Assembly (NCBI GenBank): GCA_951799405.1
Contig: OX637351.1
Coordinates: forward strand, 7,596,251-7,660,250
Direction of reading: 5' to 3'
Length of the DNA: 64,000 bases
Source: Agapetus fuscipes
Lineage: Eukaryota; Arthropoda; Insecta; Trichoptera; Glossosomatidae
Shown: positions 31,255 to 41,624 of the stretch, one piece after another
How positions within the stretch are numbered: position 1 is the first letter of the stretch
How the letters are laid out: each line of letters begins with the position of its first letter
Translations under genes and position numbers: made by a program
Notes under the pieces: model-generated
What the model was told of the DNA's origin: nothing
What the model saw: the letters and a program-made list of their open reading frames with translations, nothing else
Databases searched by the model: none

Positions 31255-31960
31255 TATGTATATCCAGAGTCATAATAAAATAAGAGCTTGTATTGTCTTG
31301 TCTTGTCTTGTATCCTGCCGCCATTTCTCTAGGGGTGGCCGGTACCTCCACACAAGTGCCTCCACTTGACTGTGTCCTTGCATACTTCTTTCATCTCATC
31401 CAGTTTCATCACTCTTTTCATGCATGCTCTTCTCTTGCTTCCACTCTGTAAATTCTATTCATTCGTAATCTCACTTACCTGATCAATCCATTCTTTCCTA
31501 GGTCTTCCCCTTCCACGCTTACCTATTACATTCTCTTTATACACTTTTTTTGTCAGTCGGTCTTCATTCATCCATTCAATATGAAGAAGGTTATGACTCT
31601 GAATGAAATGAAAGAAGTATACAAGGACAGAAAGAAATGGCGGTTGATCTGTAATGTTGGTGGCTAGAGCTAGAATTTCGTATTTTGTGTCTGCTTTGAT
31701 GTACATACATATAATGTAATTAAATTTTGTTTTGCATGTTCCTTCACTTCTAGGTTGGTATGTGGCTGACGACCCATGCTGTAGAAAATGGTTCACTTTG
31801 CACTGTTCCATGGGCACAAGGCAATGTCACCCCTGTTCCAAGGAAGGTCAACATAAGTTGTATGCTCATTTCTATTGTAGGTTCAATGCTGCATGTTTAA
31901 GCGCGAACTAATACGTGTCTGCTTGTGAGAATGCATATAATTTGCTTAGATTCGATTATA
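31255..31960. mobile_element. RTE-A and RTE-B tails nested
   Basis: A short RTE-A start (+, 31255-31290) is followed by an RTE-B copy (-, 31291-31580) beginning with its (ACAAG)n tail (TTGTCTTGTCTTGTCTTG). The RTE-A copy then resumes or restarts (+, 31580-31955) through ORF end and 3' UTR. Confidence 0.78.
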
Positions 31961-32040
31961 TTTTTTATGGTTTGTGTATTGTACACGGAAAGTTCATGTT
32001 GATATCATTTTTTAAAAAACTAGTTTTTTTTTTTTTTTAA

Positions 32041-32190
32041 GAAATCCTGTGCGGGAGACTCCCTAGATTATAAAGACTCTAGAGGTCTATGACACTTGTT
32101 GTAGTGCCGCAGAGGTGAACGAGCTTGGTCGTCGCTACAAAGCGCCAATACTCAAGCAAGACCCAGTTGCTGTTAGGCTGGATGGACCTT
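32041..32190 (-). mobile_element. SINE-A 3' part, alternative tail type
   Basis: Shares CCTAGAGTCT-like, ACAACAAGTGTCATAGACC and CTCTGCGGCACTAC with the 0.9 kb and 59 kb copies; the head is missing. Confidence 0.83.
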
Positions 32191-32295
32191 TGGTTAAAAC
32201 ATTGCTTTATTTTCACACACGATATTGATTTATTTAAATAATAATTTACAAACGTTTTCGACCTATATGGTCATCTTCAGGTAGGATAACAATCA
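32191..32295 (-). mobile_element. Retroelement end with hammerhead-like motif
   Basis: The minus strand reads CTGAAGATGACC-ATATA-GGTCGAAAACG and continues to GTGTGAAAATAAAGCAATG. The same arrangement recurs at 33893-33960. Penelope-type elements are known to carry hammerhead ribozymes at their ends; assignment is inferred. Confidence 0.45.
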
Positions 32296-32465
32296 AATTC
32301 TATTAGATTAGACTTAACATATTGTATGTATTTATTTCTGGAAAGACTTCACTGACTTTAACACAGGCATACAAGCCACAACACACAACTACATATTCGC
32401 AACTATATATTTCTATTACTCGTACATACCAATAACATAATCCAACGCGGATAATACATACAGAC
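32296..32465. other. Unassigned short interval
   Basis: Nothing recognised. Confidence 0.35.
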
Positions 32466-32501
32466 ATATGATCCGGGTATATAACAAAACAAGAGTAAAT
32501 A
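32466..32501 (+). repeat. Left 36-base direct repeat beside MITE-T
   Basis: Begins ATATGATCCGGGTATATAAC and matches 33112-33147 at 34 of 36 positions. Confidence 0.92.
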
Positions 32502-33111
32502 CCGACGGTTAAAAGGAAGTAGGACATAAGCGACCAAAACTAAATTGTTCAGGAGAGCAGTTTACAGTTTTAGATTGCAGAAAAATGCCGTAACTTTTTT
32601 ATTCTTTATCATACTTGGTATGAGGCTGACCACCCATACTGTAAAAAATGGTTCACTTTGCGAATGTCACCCCTGTGTCAGGGAAGGTCGGCAAAAGTTG
32701 TGGGGCTTATGTTAGGTTTGGACTTTTTTTGTAAGTACACATTCAGCATTTGTAAGCGCAAACTACACGTGTTGGTTTGTGGGCATACATCTGAGAGCTT
32801 TAAATGATTATCCTTGCAACTTAGATTATTATAGCGTTAGTTAGTTTAACTTAGATACCGTTAAAATTAAAACAGCTGTAAAATAAAATAATAAAGGCAT
32901 TAATTGGCATTCCTATTAATGTGGTTGTACGATTTTTGTATGTCACAAGCGCCTTTAGGACAAAAAAAACCAAAATCGTTTACTTGGTCATAAATAACAC
33001 AAAAATTATCGTATTAGCGCATTAGAAAGAGCGGAAAATTTCAAGTAGGATAGCATTCATAACTTATTTTTGACCAAAACGTCGCTTATGCCCTACATCC
33101 TTTAACCGTCA
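32502..33111. mobile_element. MITE-T copy carrying an RTE-A insertion
   Basis: The ends CCGACGGTTAAAAGG and ATTGACGGTTAAAGGATGTA read inward. The interior matches the 26.5 kb copy, except for an RTE-A 3' end on the plus strand at about 32618-32835. Confidence 0.85.
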
Positions 33112-33147
33112 ATATGATCCGGGTATATAACAAAACCAGAGTACATA
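33112..33147 (+). repeat. Right 36-base direct repeat beside MITE-T
   Basis: Partner of 32466-32501; the two differ at two positions. Confidence 0.92.
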
Positions 33148-33450
33148 CGGATTTCGGGAACAGCTGATGTGTGGGACCTTTGCAAAGAGGGGAGACTTTC
33201 GGAAGACTGGGTAAACAATGCCGTGCAAATTTCTATTCAAGATTTGGCTGAGAAAAACGAGTGCAAAAAACTGAAAGGGGAAACGCTGGACGTGTGAACG
33301 GTGGAGGTAAATTTCGGATTTATAATTTAATTTAATTGTGTTTTTTTTTCTTACGAATTAAAAACGGGTTAGCAAAAAAAAAAGAGATTGCAAACTTAGA
33401 TTTGGATTTTGAATGGTTCGGATTTTATTTCCTTTTATAGGATTTTTTCT
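33148..33450. other. Unassigned stretch
   Basis: Around 33165-33300 a plus-strand reading includes DFGNS-like and WDLCKEGRLSEDWVNNAVQI codons, possibly a decayed transposase or exon. The family is not recognised. Confidence 0.3.
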
Positions 33451-33668
33451 TCGTACTTCCTGTAAAAAATGGTTAAATTTGCCAATGTCCCCCCTGTTTT
33501 CTAGGGAAGGTCCCCAAATTCTCAGGGTTTATGTTCATTTGAGGTTTGGATTTAATTTGTTGTACACATTCAGCATTTGTAAGCGCAAACTACACGTGTT
33601 TGTTTGTAGGCATGCATTTGATATGAGCTTTAAATGTTAAAATATCGTTGCAACTTAGATTATTGATT
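33451..33668 (+). mobile_element. RTE-A 3' end, diverged
   Basis: CTGTAAAAAATGGTTAAATT to GCAACTTAGATTATTGATTA. Confidence 0.8.
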
Positions 33669-33699
33669 ATTGTAGATCCAATGGTGCAAATGTTAAATG

Positions 33700-34110
33700 T
33701 TGGTATATTTTTATTTTTGTTTGTATAAGTAAAAAGGACCCACAGCACAAGCATGCCCACACAAAACTATATTGATTAATATTTTAACTTTAAGGATTAA
33801 TAAATTTGAATCAAACACTGTTTTATTTTCACTTATATAAATTTTTTTTTAAAAATATATTTTTTATTTTAATTCCTGACGATGATTATATATCGAAAAC
33901 GTGTGATTTTTTTTTAATAAATTATATATTAAGTGAAAATAAAACAGTGTTTGATTCAAATAAATCCTTAAAAATTAAATATTAATCAATATGAATTTTC
34001 ACAGTGTTAATACACAAACAATACAAAATACAAAACTATATTATTTCTCAGGTGGTGGACGGCCTTCCCGCGAAGAAAAAAACAACGACATAGTCACGTG
34101 TAAGTTCGCA
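33700..34110 (-). mobile_element. R1-like 3' UTR split by a 256-bp insertion
   Basis: AGGACCCACAGCACAAGC on the left and TCAGGTGGTGGACGGCC, CTTCCCGCGAAG on the right are contiguous in the 14.7 kb copy. Confidence 0.7.
33774..34029 (-). mobile_element. Insertion with inverted arms and hammerhead-like core
   Basis: Bounded by the 13-base duplication ACAAAACTATATT (33761-33773 and 34030-34042). The left part is an inverted copy of the right part through GAATCAAACACTGTTTTATT and TTTTCACTTA. On the plus strand the centre holds CTGACGATGAT-TATAT-ATCGAAAACG. Confidence 0.75.
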
Positions 34111-34111
34111 T

Positions 34112-34258
34112 TTCCACACGTTGCATGCGTCTTTAATAATCTATAATCTAAGTTACAAAGATATATAAAAAATAAAGCTCATATCAAATGCATGCGCACA
34201 AACAAACACGTGTAGTTCGCACTTAAAAATGCTGAATGCTTACTTACGAATAAAATCA
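34112..34258 (-). mobile_element. RTE-A 3' end
   Basis: TATAATCTAAGTTACAAAGA to GAATGCTTACTTACGAATA, preceded by a small piece of another copy. Confidence 0.75.
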
Positions 34259-34529
34259 ATGAGTCCTTGCAAAGAATCCTTTAAATACTCTACGAATTGA
34301 CCGGGTTTATAAAAGTAACAAGGATCTTTAATTTCGAAAAAATATTTGAAATGCTGGAAAAGTGAAATAAATTTATTGCTCACAAGAATGAGTTTGTCGT
34401 TTATGACTTCCGAACAATGCTGTTGAAAAAAAACCTTGCTTCCGTGTTCCTTGCGTCATACGTCTTTCATGTTATAGTCACCCTTAATGCAGCGGTTGGC
34501 AACCAGTGAAATTTATAACGTTCAAGATG
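34259..34529. other. Unassigned stretch
   Basis: Nothing recognised. Confidence 0.35.
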
Positions 34530-34915
34530 GCTATATATAATCTAAGTTGCAAAGATTTATATTTATTATGTATATTTGTGTTTCCTTTTTTTTTGCTTGT
34601 TTATTTACTTTTGTTTTTTCTCTTTTTTGTTTTCAAGGTTTTTTTAAGCATGTATGTAAAAGGCACAATGTGTCGTTGAAATAAATAAATAACTATTTTT
34701 TTTAACATTTAAGGCTCACGTCAAATGCATGCTGTATTTCGCGCTAACAAATGCTGAACGTGTACCTGCAAATAAAATCCAAACCTCAAATGAACATAAA
34801 CCCTGCAACTTTTGCCGGCCTTCCCTGACACAGGGGTGACATTGGCAAAGTGAACCATTTTTTACAGTATGGGTGGTCAGCCTCATATCAACCTTTAAGT
34901 CAAGGACTAGGCATG
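34530..34915 (-). mobile_element. RTE-A 3' end with an A-tailed insertion
   Basis: The copy is split at about 34560-34700 by a T-rich stretch ending AAATAAATAAATAACTA, which looks like a small LINE 3' end on the plus strand. Confidence 0.78.
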
Positions 34916-34929
34916 CATCCATTTTTTTT

Positions 34930-35045
34930 TAGCAAAGAGAATTGAAGGACGACGAGTCAAAGGAGAACATCTTCGCTGAAGAACCTGAGACAGTGGTTTA
35001 GCAAAAGCACGAGATCTCTATTTCGTGTCGCAGAATCGAAGCTGC
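34930..35045 (+). pseudogene. RTE-E remnant
   Basis: CATCTTCGCTGAAGAACCTG, GACAGTGGTTTAGC and CGTGTCGCAGAATCGAAG match the RTE-E 3' coding end at 370-460. Confidence 0.65.
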
Positions 35046-35164
35046 AAATGAGACCTGAACAAAAAATATTTGATTTTGGAACTTTTTTCTCGGCAACCAC
35101 TCAACCAGCACTCACAAAGTATGTCTTTTCCCTAGCAATGACGACACGATATCGCCTATATCAA

Positions 35165-35300
35165 TTCATGAGGCTGACCACCCATACTGTAAAAAATGGT
35201 TCACTTTGCCAATGTCACCCCTGTTTCAGGGAAGGTCGAAAAAAGTTGCAGGGCTTATGTTCATTTGGTGTTTGTATTTAATTAGCAAATACACATTCCT
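35165..35300 (+). mobile_element. RTE-A 3' UTR fragment
   Basis: TGAGGCTGACCACCCATACT to GCAAATACACATTC. Confidence 0.82.
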
Positions 35301-35459
35301 ACCTTTAATTTTAATGCAATAAAAATAAATTGTACAGTGGACTGCACAGGACTTTATAGCACAAAATACGGTCATGTTTAGGTCAAAGCCAATTTTCATA
35401 ACAAAAAATTTAGTTGTGTGTAAGTAATGAAGCTAATCTTTTTAATCAATCGTCTTTTT

Positions 35460-36200
35460 GCAGTATTATTATTGATCCCGTTTGTATCAAAACTAACACT
35501 TTGTTTGGTGGGTACCTATACTTTTCATTGATATTTTGGAAAGTAATGATTGATTATCATATGGGTACAACTTACTTGATTTTAAGACTCGTAGCCTAGT
35601 ATTTTATATTAGGCGTTTTAGTACCAAGAATAATACAATTATTTTTGTATTAAAATTTGTCACTTTGTATGGTGGCTACACCTTATAATATTTATTTGAA
35701 AAAAGTAATGATTAATGTATGTAGGTATATATAAGAGCTTTTCAATTGTAGAACATTATTTTGTAGTTAACCCGTTCTCTGCCGGGAAAATTTAAAATAT
35801 TGTTTTCTCTTGTATGGCAACCCCCAAAATAAAGAGTTTTAAGAGGCAATACTTATTGTTGTTATATAGCAATTGATTGAGAGAATTTTTATGTAGGTTT
35901 ATTTATGGGTATTAGACGTTTTGCTACCAAAAATATTACAATAATTTTTTGTATGAAAATTTGTCACTTTGTATGGTGGCTATACTTTATAATATTTTTT
36001 TGAAAAAAGTAATGATTCATGTATGTAGGTATATATAAAAGCTTTTCAATTGTAGAACATTATTTTGTAGTTAACCCTTTCTCTGCCGAGAAATTTTAAA
36101 TTATTTTTTTCTCTTGCATGGCAACCCCCAAAACAAAGAAAATGATGAGGCAATGGTTATTGTTGTTACATAGCAGTATTATAATGATGATTATGCAAAA
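35460..36200 (+). repeat. Tandemly duplicated AT-rich unit, about 300 bp
   Basis: Three diverged units (about 35465-35617, 35618-35917, 35918-36195) share GTCACTTTGTATGGTGGCTA, AAAAAGTAATGATT, TGTAGAACATTATTTTGTAG and TTCTCTGCCG. No ORF longer than expected by chance is shared. Confidence 0.8.
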
Positions 36201-36216
36201 AAATAAAGAAAATCGT

Positions 36217-37150
36217 AGGAGCCGTTTTTGAGAAAATCTCATTTGAAATTTTCAGCTGTTCGGAAGCCATCTTGAATTTTCTAAAATTTGAAAAATGTTT
36301 CACTATGAATTATAGTGATAAAAATGTTTTTTCTGATAAAGTTAAGAAACATAAAAGTTTTTTGCGTTCTGATGGGTTTTTGTAGCCTTTTAATTTAAAT
36401 TTTTGATATCATGTAAACGGCCCTTTACGTTTTTATTTTCAAAAATTTTATTTAATTTTTATATAGAATTTTATGTTACGTATAATATTGTAGAACATTT
36501 TTCTTTTTTCAACGCTTTCACTTCTGAGAAAATCACAATTGTTTATTTTTTTCATATCGCAACTCATAGACGCAGATTAGTAAAAATGTTGCCATAACTA
36601 AATATGATAAGAATGTATCAAGCAACTACTTTACTGAAAATTTTAAAAAATACGTCGGAGCCGTTTTTGAGAAAATCGCATTTGAAGTTTTCTCCTCTTT
36701 GGAAGCCATCTTGAATTCTCAAAATAGTGAAAAACAAATTATAGTACAAAGAAGTTTATAAATTTTTCTTTCTTGTGAACCTAAAAAAAGTTTTACAAAA
36801 TTCCGTTTTTATGGGTCTTTTTTATATTTTCGATGAAAATTTTGAGATCGTGTAAACGGTACTTTAAGTATAATTTTTTTAAAGTATTCTTTAAATTTTT
36901 GTAGAAATTAATATTGCGCGTAATATTGTAGAATATTTTTTTTTTGTCAACCCAGCCATTTCCGAGATAACCCCAATCGTTTTTTTCTTTCATATGGCAA
37001 CCCATAGACGCAGATTGGCAAGAGTGTTGCCATAACTTATTTTCTTAGTGACAATTTAAGCAACGACCACACTGAAATTTTAAAGAAAATCGTTAGAGCC
37101 GTTTTTGAGAAAAGTGCAATTTTATATTTTTTTGTATGGCAGCCATCTTG
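36217..37150 (+). repeat. Second tandem unit, about 440 bp
   Basis: Units start at about 36217, 36659 and 37096, each with GGAGCCGTTTTTGAGAAAA (or GAGCCG) and GCCATCTTGAATTTT. The first two also share ATAGACGCAGATT and GTTGCCATAACT. Confidence 0.82.
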
Positions 37151-37261
37151 AATTTTCAGGTTGCAGCCATGCCAGTCGGCCCATCAAAATCTGTGGGGGT
37201 CAATTCTCTAAATCCAAAAATTGGTGTCTCTGCAATCAGTAGTTCCGGCTGGGACATACAT

Positions 37262-37463
37262 ACATACATCCATACGGACGGACGGACGGACGGACGGACG
37301 GACAGACGGACGGACGGACGGACGGACGGACGGACGGACGGACGGACGGACGGACAGACGGACGGACGGACGGACGGACGGACGGACGGACGGACGGACG
37401 GACGGAGGACAGACGGACGGACGGACGGACGGACGGACGGACAGACGGACGGACGGACGGACA
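37262..37463 (+). repeat. (GGAC)n tetranucleotide satellite
   Basis: About 190 bases of GGAC repeats with a few GACAGACG variants. Long open frames here on both strands are repeat artefacts. Confidence 0.98.
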
Positions 37464-37553
37464 GGTTCGACAAATTAGGTTTTTTTGCATGTCCTGGTGC
37501 AGGACAACTCATTTCCGTTGAAACGTCGATTTTTTTTTTTGGGACGAATACAA

Positions 37554-37586
37554 TACTTTATAACAGTCCTTCGGACTGCTATAAAG
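37554..37586. repeat. Stable hairpin with UUCG-type loop
   Basis: Arms CTTTATAACAGTCC and GGACTGCTATAAAG pair with one mismatch around TTC, giving a C(TTCG)G tip. Confidence 0.88.
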
Positions 37587-37714
37587 TAAAAATCTTTTTC
37601 GCGTCTCAACGGTTGACTTTTACTGTCTTGCAACATCCCAAAGCTATGCGTCTACCGAAACACCTTTTAAAGGGGGGACCACCGAATATCCCAACCAAGT
37701 TCCCTTTCCTTGTA

Positions 37715-38358
37715 CAGTGATACCTCAAGATGCGAGTTCAATTCGTTCCGTAATTCGCTCGAATGTCAATTTGCTTGTATCTCAAAGCAATTTTCCCCAT
37801 TGAAATGCCATTAATCCGTTCTAGCCCTAAAAATGCAACCCCCAATCGTTTTGGTACCTATGTGTCTTTGAGTACCTACGAAGAATGTAAATATGGGTCT
37901 AGCTTGAGAATTGGCGCTTTGTAGCGACGACCAAGCTCGTAAAAAATCCGGTTGATAGCTAAATTAGTAGAATGCTTGCTTCCATGCCGAGAACAAGGGT
38001 TCGATCTTCACTTAGAAATGATTTCCGGTTTAGTGTCTATTTTAAACCCCAAAATAAAATACCGGCAATGTTTACTCAGCCTTCACAAGAAACGAGTACC
38101 ATCCCCCTCGGAAGCTGGGAAACCCCCACTTAAACTGAAAGCGGTTTGTGTAAAGATGGCCCCCTTACCCGTAAAAATAAAAATGTCCCGAATCCCCATA
38201 TGCGGCCCCTTCGGGGATATCGCAGGAAGTTACACTATATGTATATCTTAGTTACGTTAGTTGCCTTGCTCGTATTTCAAAGCATAACTTGGCTCACTAG
38301 ACAGCTCGTATCTCAAATAACTCGTATGTTAGGGCACACGTATCTTGAGGTACCACTG
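37715..38358. mobile_element. Mariner-like non-autonomous transposon carrying a SINE dimer
   Basis: Ends CAGTGATACCTCAAGATGCG and CAGTGGTACCTCAAGATACG (read inward), flanked by TA on both sides (37713-37714, 38359-38360). The interior lacks transposase and is interrupted by the SINE-A/B dimer. Confidence 0.87.
37898..38256 (+). mobile_element. SINE-A/B dimer, SINE-A part short
   Basis: Only the last about 50 bases of SINE-A remain (GAGAATTGGCGCTTTGTAG), followed by the standard junction and a full SINE-B ending GTATATCTTAGTTACGTTAG. Confidence 0.88.
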
Positions 38359-38561
38359 TATTGTCTGCGCTCTATACAATACATGCGCCTCATTGCATAT
38401 TGGATTTATGATTTGGACCACTTCTTGTGTACGCAAAAAAAGTGTCCAAAATAATTGGTTCAAAAATTATTATAGGATATCATCCAAAGAGCTTTCGTTT
38501 TCAGTTGCTGTTTTTTTTTGTTTGAGATGAAAAACAGCTGATGAGAGGACAGCTGCTGCTG
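38359..38561. other. Unassigned short interval
   Basis: Nothing recognised. Confidence 0.35.
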
Positions 38562-39030
38562 TGATCTATAATCTAAGTTGCAAATATATATTATCATTTA
38601 AAATTCATATTAAATGCATGCCCAAGTAAATTTGCGCTTAGAAATTTTACATGTGGACTTACAATTCAAAAACTGAAGCTCAAATGAATATAAAAAATAA
38701 CTTTGCCGACTTTCCTTGAAACAGCAAAGTGAAAAGGACAAGTTATTTTTTTTTTTACAGCGTAGGTGGTTAGCCTCATAGCAACCTATAACTCAAGGGA
38801 TGTGATCTACAATCTATAATCTAAGTTGCAAAGATATATAACATTTAAGATTTGTATCAAATGTGTTGCCACAAGCTTACACGTATAAGTCCGCGCTTAG
38901 ACACGCCGCATGTAAGCCAAGCCAACAATATAAAAACCAATCTCAAATGAACATAAGCCCTGCAACTCTTGCCGACCTTCCCTGAAAAAGGAGTGAAATT
39001 GGGAAAATTAACCATTTTTTATAAGTCATT
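38562..39030 (-). mobile_element. Two tandem RTE-A 3' ends
   Basis: Copies at 38562-38797 and 38812-39030, each starting with TATAATCTAAGTTGCAAA. Confidence 0.85.
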
Positions 39031-39084
39031 GTGGTTTGTCATGTGATGTGTGTCATGTTAAGTAGGTACTGTCATAAAAAAAAT

Positions 39085-39500
39085 GGGCTGATTTATTTGG
39101 TGAGCGCTATTTTTGTGTGTATCCCACCTCAAAAGCCCTGTGCGAGCTTGGTCGTCGCTGTAGAAAGCGCTAATTCTCAAGCAAGACCCAGTTGCTGTAA
39201 GGCTGGAAAAACCTTTTGATGACCGGTCGTTGGTACAAAGGTTTATGAATTTTTCAACCCAGCGAAAAGCAAATTTGAAAATATATGTAAATGGTACATT
39301 TTTTGTGCTCAGCCGGGATTCGAACCTAAAACCTTCCATTTACGAGTCAGAAGTGTTACCACTGAGCTACGGACCGGTTAAATATATTTTTAAGTACACA
39401 TGCGGGATGTTTAATCGCGAAATTACACGTGCCTGCTTGTGAGTATGCATTAAATATGCATCTAAAATGTTAATATATCTTTGCAAGTATGATTATAGAT
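39085..39500. mobile_element. SINE-A copy then RTE-A 3' fragment
   Basis: 39085-39378 is a full SINE-A on the minus strand. 39390-39500 is an RTE-A 3' end on the plus strand. Confidence 0.87.
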
Positions 39501-39539
39501 TCGCCTCTTAGGATTATACATAGAATAAATGCGTGCATC

Positions 39540-39800
39540 CCATTTTCTCACGTTCATTTTGCCGTTTTTGGTATTTTCAGTTTTGTCATTGTGTTGTTTT
39601 GTCATGTGATATTTTGTCATGTGATGTTTTTTCATGTGCCGTTTATTGAGAGTTCTGTTTTAGGTGTGTGTTGTTTTATCATATCATGTTTTGTCATTGT
39701 GATGTCCTTTCCTTTTGTGTTTTGTCATTGTGTTGTTTTGTCATGTGACGTAATGTCCTGTGTCTTTTTGTCACTGCCGTTCTATCATGGAACCCATTCA
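39540..39800 (+). repeat. TGTCATGTG-type minisatellite, patch 1
   Basis: Imperfect repeats of TTTTGTCATGTGATG and TTTTGTCATTGTG, ending at TCTATCATGGAACCC. Related patches lie at 43895-43990, 44255-44360 and 45005-45105. Confidence 0.75.
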
Positions 39801-39994
39801 AATAGGGGGATACCAAAATATGAACCTACAAACCGTTGCGCAAATCTTCAATTATCTATGGTTCCAAATTTTGAAAAAAAAAAAGGAGAATGAATGAACC
39901 GTAAATTTTAGACCCAAATTCCATACACTGACAGAGAGGTCCATATAAAGCACAGCGTCCACGGAAGGAGACGGCTGAGAAAACCATACGTCAA

Positions 39995-40150
39995 TGGGTG
40001 ACCGGTGCTCGGACAATTGATACTGCCATGTCAAGGGTCCGGGGTTCGATTCCACAAAAGGTTTTTTGAAATTTATACATCTCCGAGTCAACAGATGACA
40101 ATTTATGTGCACCTCTATTGAATTCATTCAGAAAGGAATTTCGGATTGAA
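39995..40150 (+). mobile_element. Single tRNA-like SINE (head plus body)
   Basis: GGTGACCGGTGCTCGGAC and B box GGGGTTCGATTCC lie at tRNA spacing, followed by unrelated body to about 40150. No second copy seen. Confidence 0.45.
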
Positions 40151-40164
40151 AATATATTATATTG

Positions 40165-40425
40165 CGACGTTCCTTGACTTATAGGTTGGTATGCGGCTGA
40201 CCAACCGTGCTGTAGAAAATGGTTCACTTTGCCAATGTCACCCTGTTTCAGGGAAGGTCGGAGAGAGTTGCAGGGTGTATGTTTATTTGAGATGTGGGTT
40301 CTTATATTGTAGGACTACATGCGGCGTGTTTAAGCGAGAACTTAAACAGGTCTGTTTAGTGAAAATGCATATAATGTGAACCTCTAATGTTACTTATATT
40401 TTGCAACTTAGATTAGATTAGATTA
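40165..40425 (+). mobile_element. RTE-A 3' end
   Basis: TTCCTTGACTTATAGGTTGG to a GATTAGATTAGATTAG tail. Confidence 0.9.
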
Positions 40426-40426
40426 G

Positions 40427-40660
40427 GTGAGGAGGCCAGCCTTACACAGATTACAACAGTTGAAGTGGGGATTTGATAGCTCCCGAGGAGGCTAGTAGTC
40501 ATTTCTTGTGAAGGCTTAGTAAAACTTGCCAGTATTTTATTTAGGGTTTGAAATAACACCGAAGCTGGAAATCATTCCTGACACCCTCGGTGGGATTCGA
40601 ACCCGATCTAACGGTATGGAATGCAAGCACTCTACCAATTGAGCTATATACCGGACTGTT
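40427..40660 (-). mobile_element. SINE-B copy, 3' truncated
   Basis: Head CCGGTATATAGCTCAATTGG (minus strand) to GGCTGGCCTCCTCACC. Confidence 0.87.
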
Positions 40661-41059
40661 GAACATATTTTTTGTTGACCATATTTTTAGTTGTTGTGAA
40701 CTGTGAAAATATTCTTACTTTTTTCACACGAAAAATAAAGCAAAATATTTTTTTTTTCAAATAAATTTAAAAAATAGGCATATACTTACTTGTAGAAGGA
40801 CCTTCCCAATCTTTTTTTTATCGATTTGAAAAAAAATCCATGATGTACCTTGCTTTTTTTAAATTATGGTATTTATAAAGCAATAAGATATATCTGTAAA
40901 AAAACGCCCCTCCTCAAAGTAATAATTTATATTTTGTTACTTTTATCAGATATTTTTTATTGTTAAAAAATAGAGGACGATTCCATGTTTTTTTTTTTTA
41001 ATATTTGGATGACCCTCTGCTTTCCACTGCCGAGCATATATGCCTTTTTTCATTTGCTT
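40661..41059. other. Unassigned AT-rich stretch
   Basis: Nothing recognised. Confidence 0.4.
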
Positions 41060-41590
41060 AACTATTAGGTTGGTATGAGGCTGACCACCAATAATATAAA
41101 AATTGATTCATTTTTGACAATCCCACACCCGTTTTAGGGAAAAACAGCAATAGTACCAAACAGATTTTTTGGTTATTTAACGATAAGGTGTTCTTTTAAA
41201 AGTAAGTACGCACCAAGGCTGCAAATGTAGTGTAACTTCTTAACACGTTGCCCACGAAGGAGTCGCATGTTGAGTGTGAAACCTATTTATTTTCAACAAA
41301 AGTGAGGGGTTTGCCTTACGGCGACCATTTCACTTGAAGCTGTCGAGGGAGCTAGTTCTCATTTCTTTTGAGGGCTGAGTACACCTTGCCGGTATATTTA
41401 TTTTAAATTTGAAATAATCACCTAAACGGGGAATCATTCTGAGACCCTTGGTAAAGATCGAACCCTAGCCCTTCTGGAGTGGAAGTTTGTTTATCCGTTT
41501 AAAGTCTTTTTTTTTTTTAAATTGATTTGTGGAAAGGAATGCAATCCACCAACCTATTTTGTTTGGCCAGTTGTCTTCATGCGAAGTCAT
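41060..41590. mobile_element. RTE-A, SINE-B and SINE-C fragments
   Basis: 41060-41150 is diverged RTE-A (+). 41213-41470 is SINE-B (-) lacking its head. 41508-41590 is the SINE-C 3' part (-) with GGAAAGGAATGCAATCCACC. Confidence 0.78.
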
Positions 41591-41624
41591 ATAAGCAAAT
41601 GTTGAAAATACCGGGATTAATATG

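Noticed and set aside
37262..37463. CRISPR-like array
   Set aside because: There are no spacers; it is a continuous tetranucleotide repeat in a eukaryotic genome.
37136..37720. A 194-codon frame and two antisense frames over the GGAC run
   Set aside because: They translate a tetranucleotide satellite (T-D-G-R or P-S-V-R repeats); length comes from the repeat, not coding.
39489..39893. 134-codon plus-strand frame
   Set aside because: It runs through the TGTCATGTG minisatellite; the hydrophobic sequence is a by-product of the repeats.
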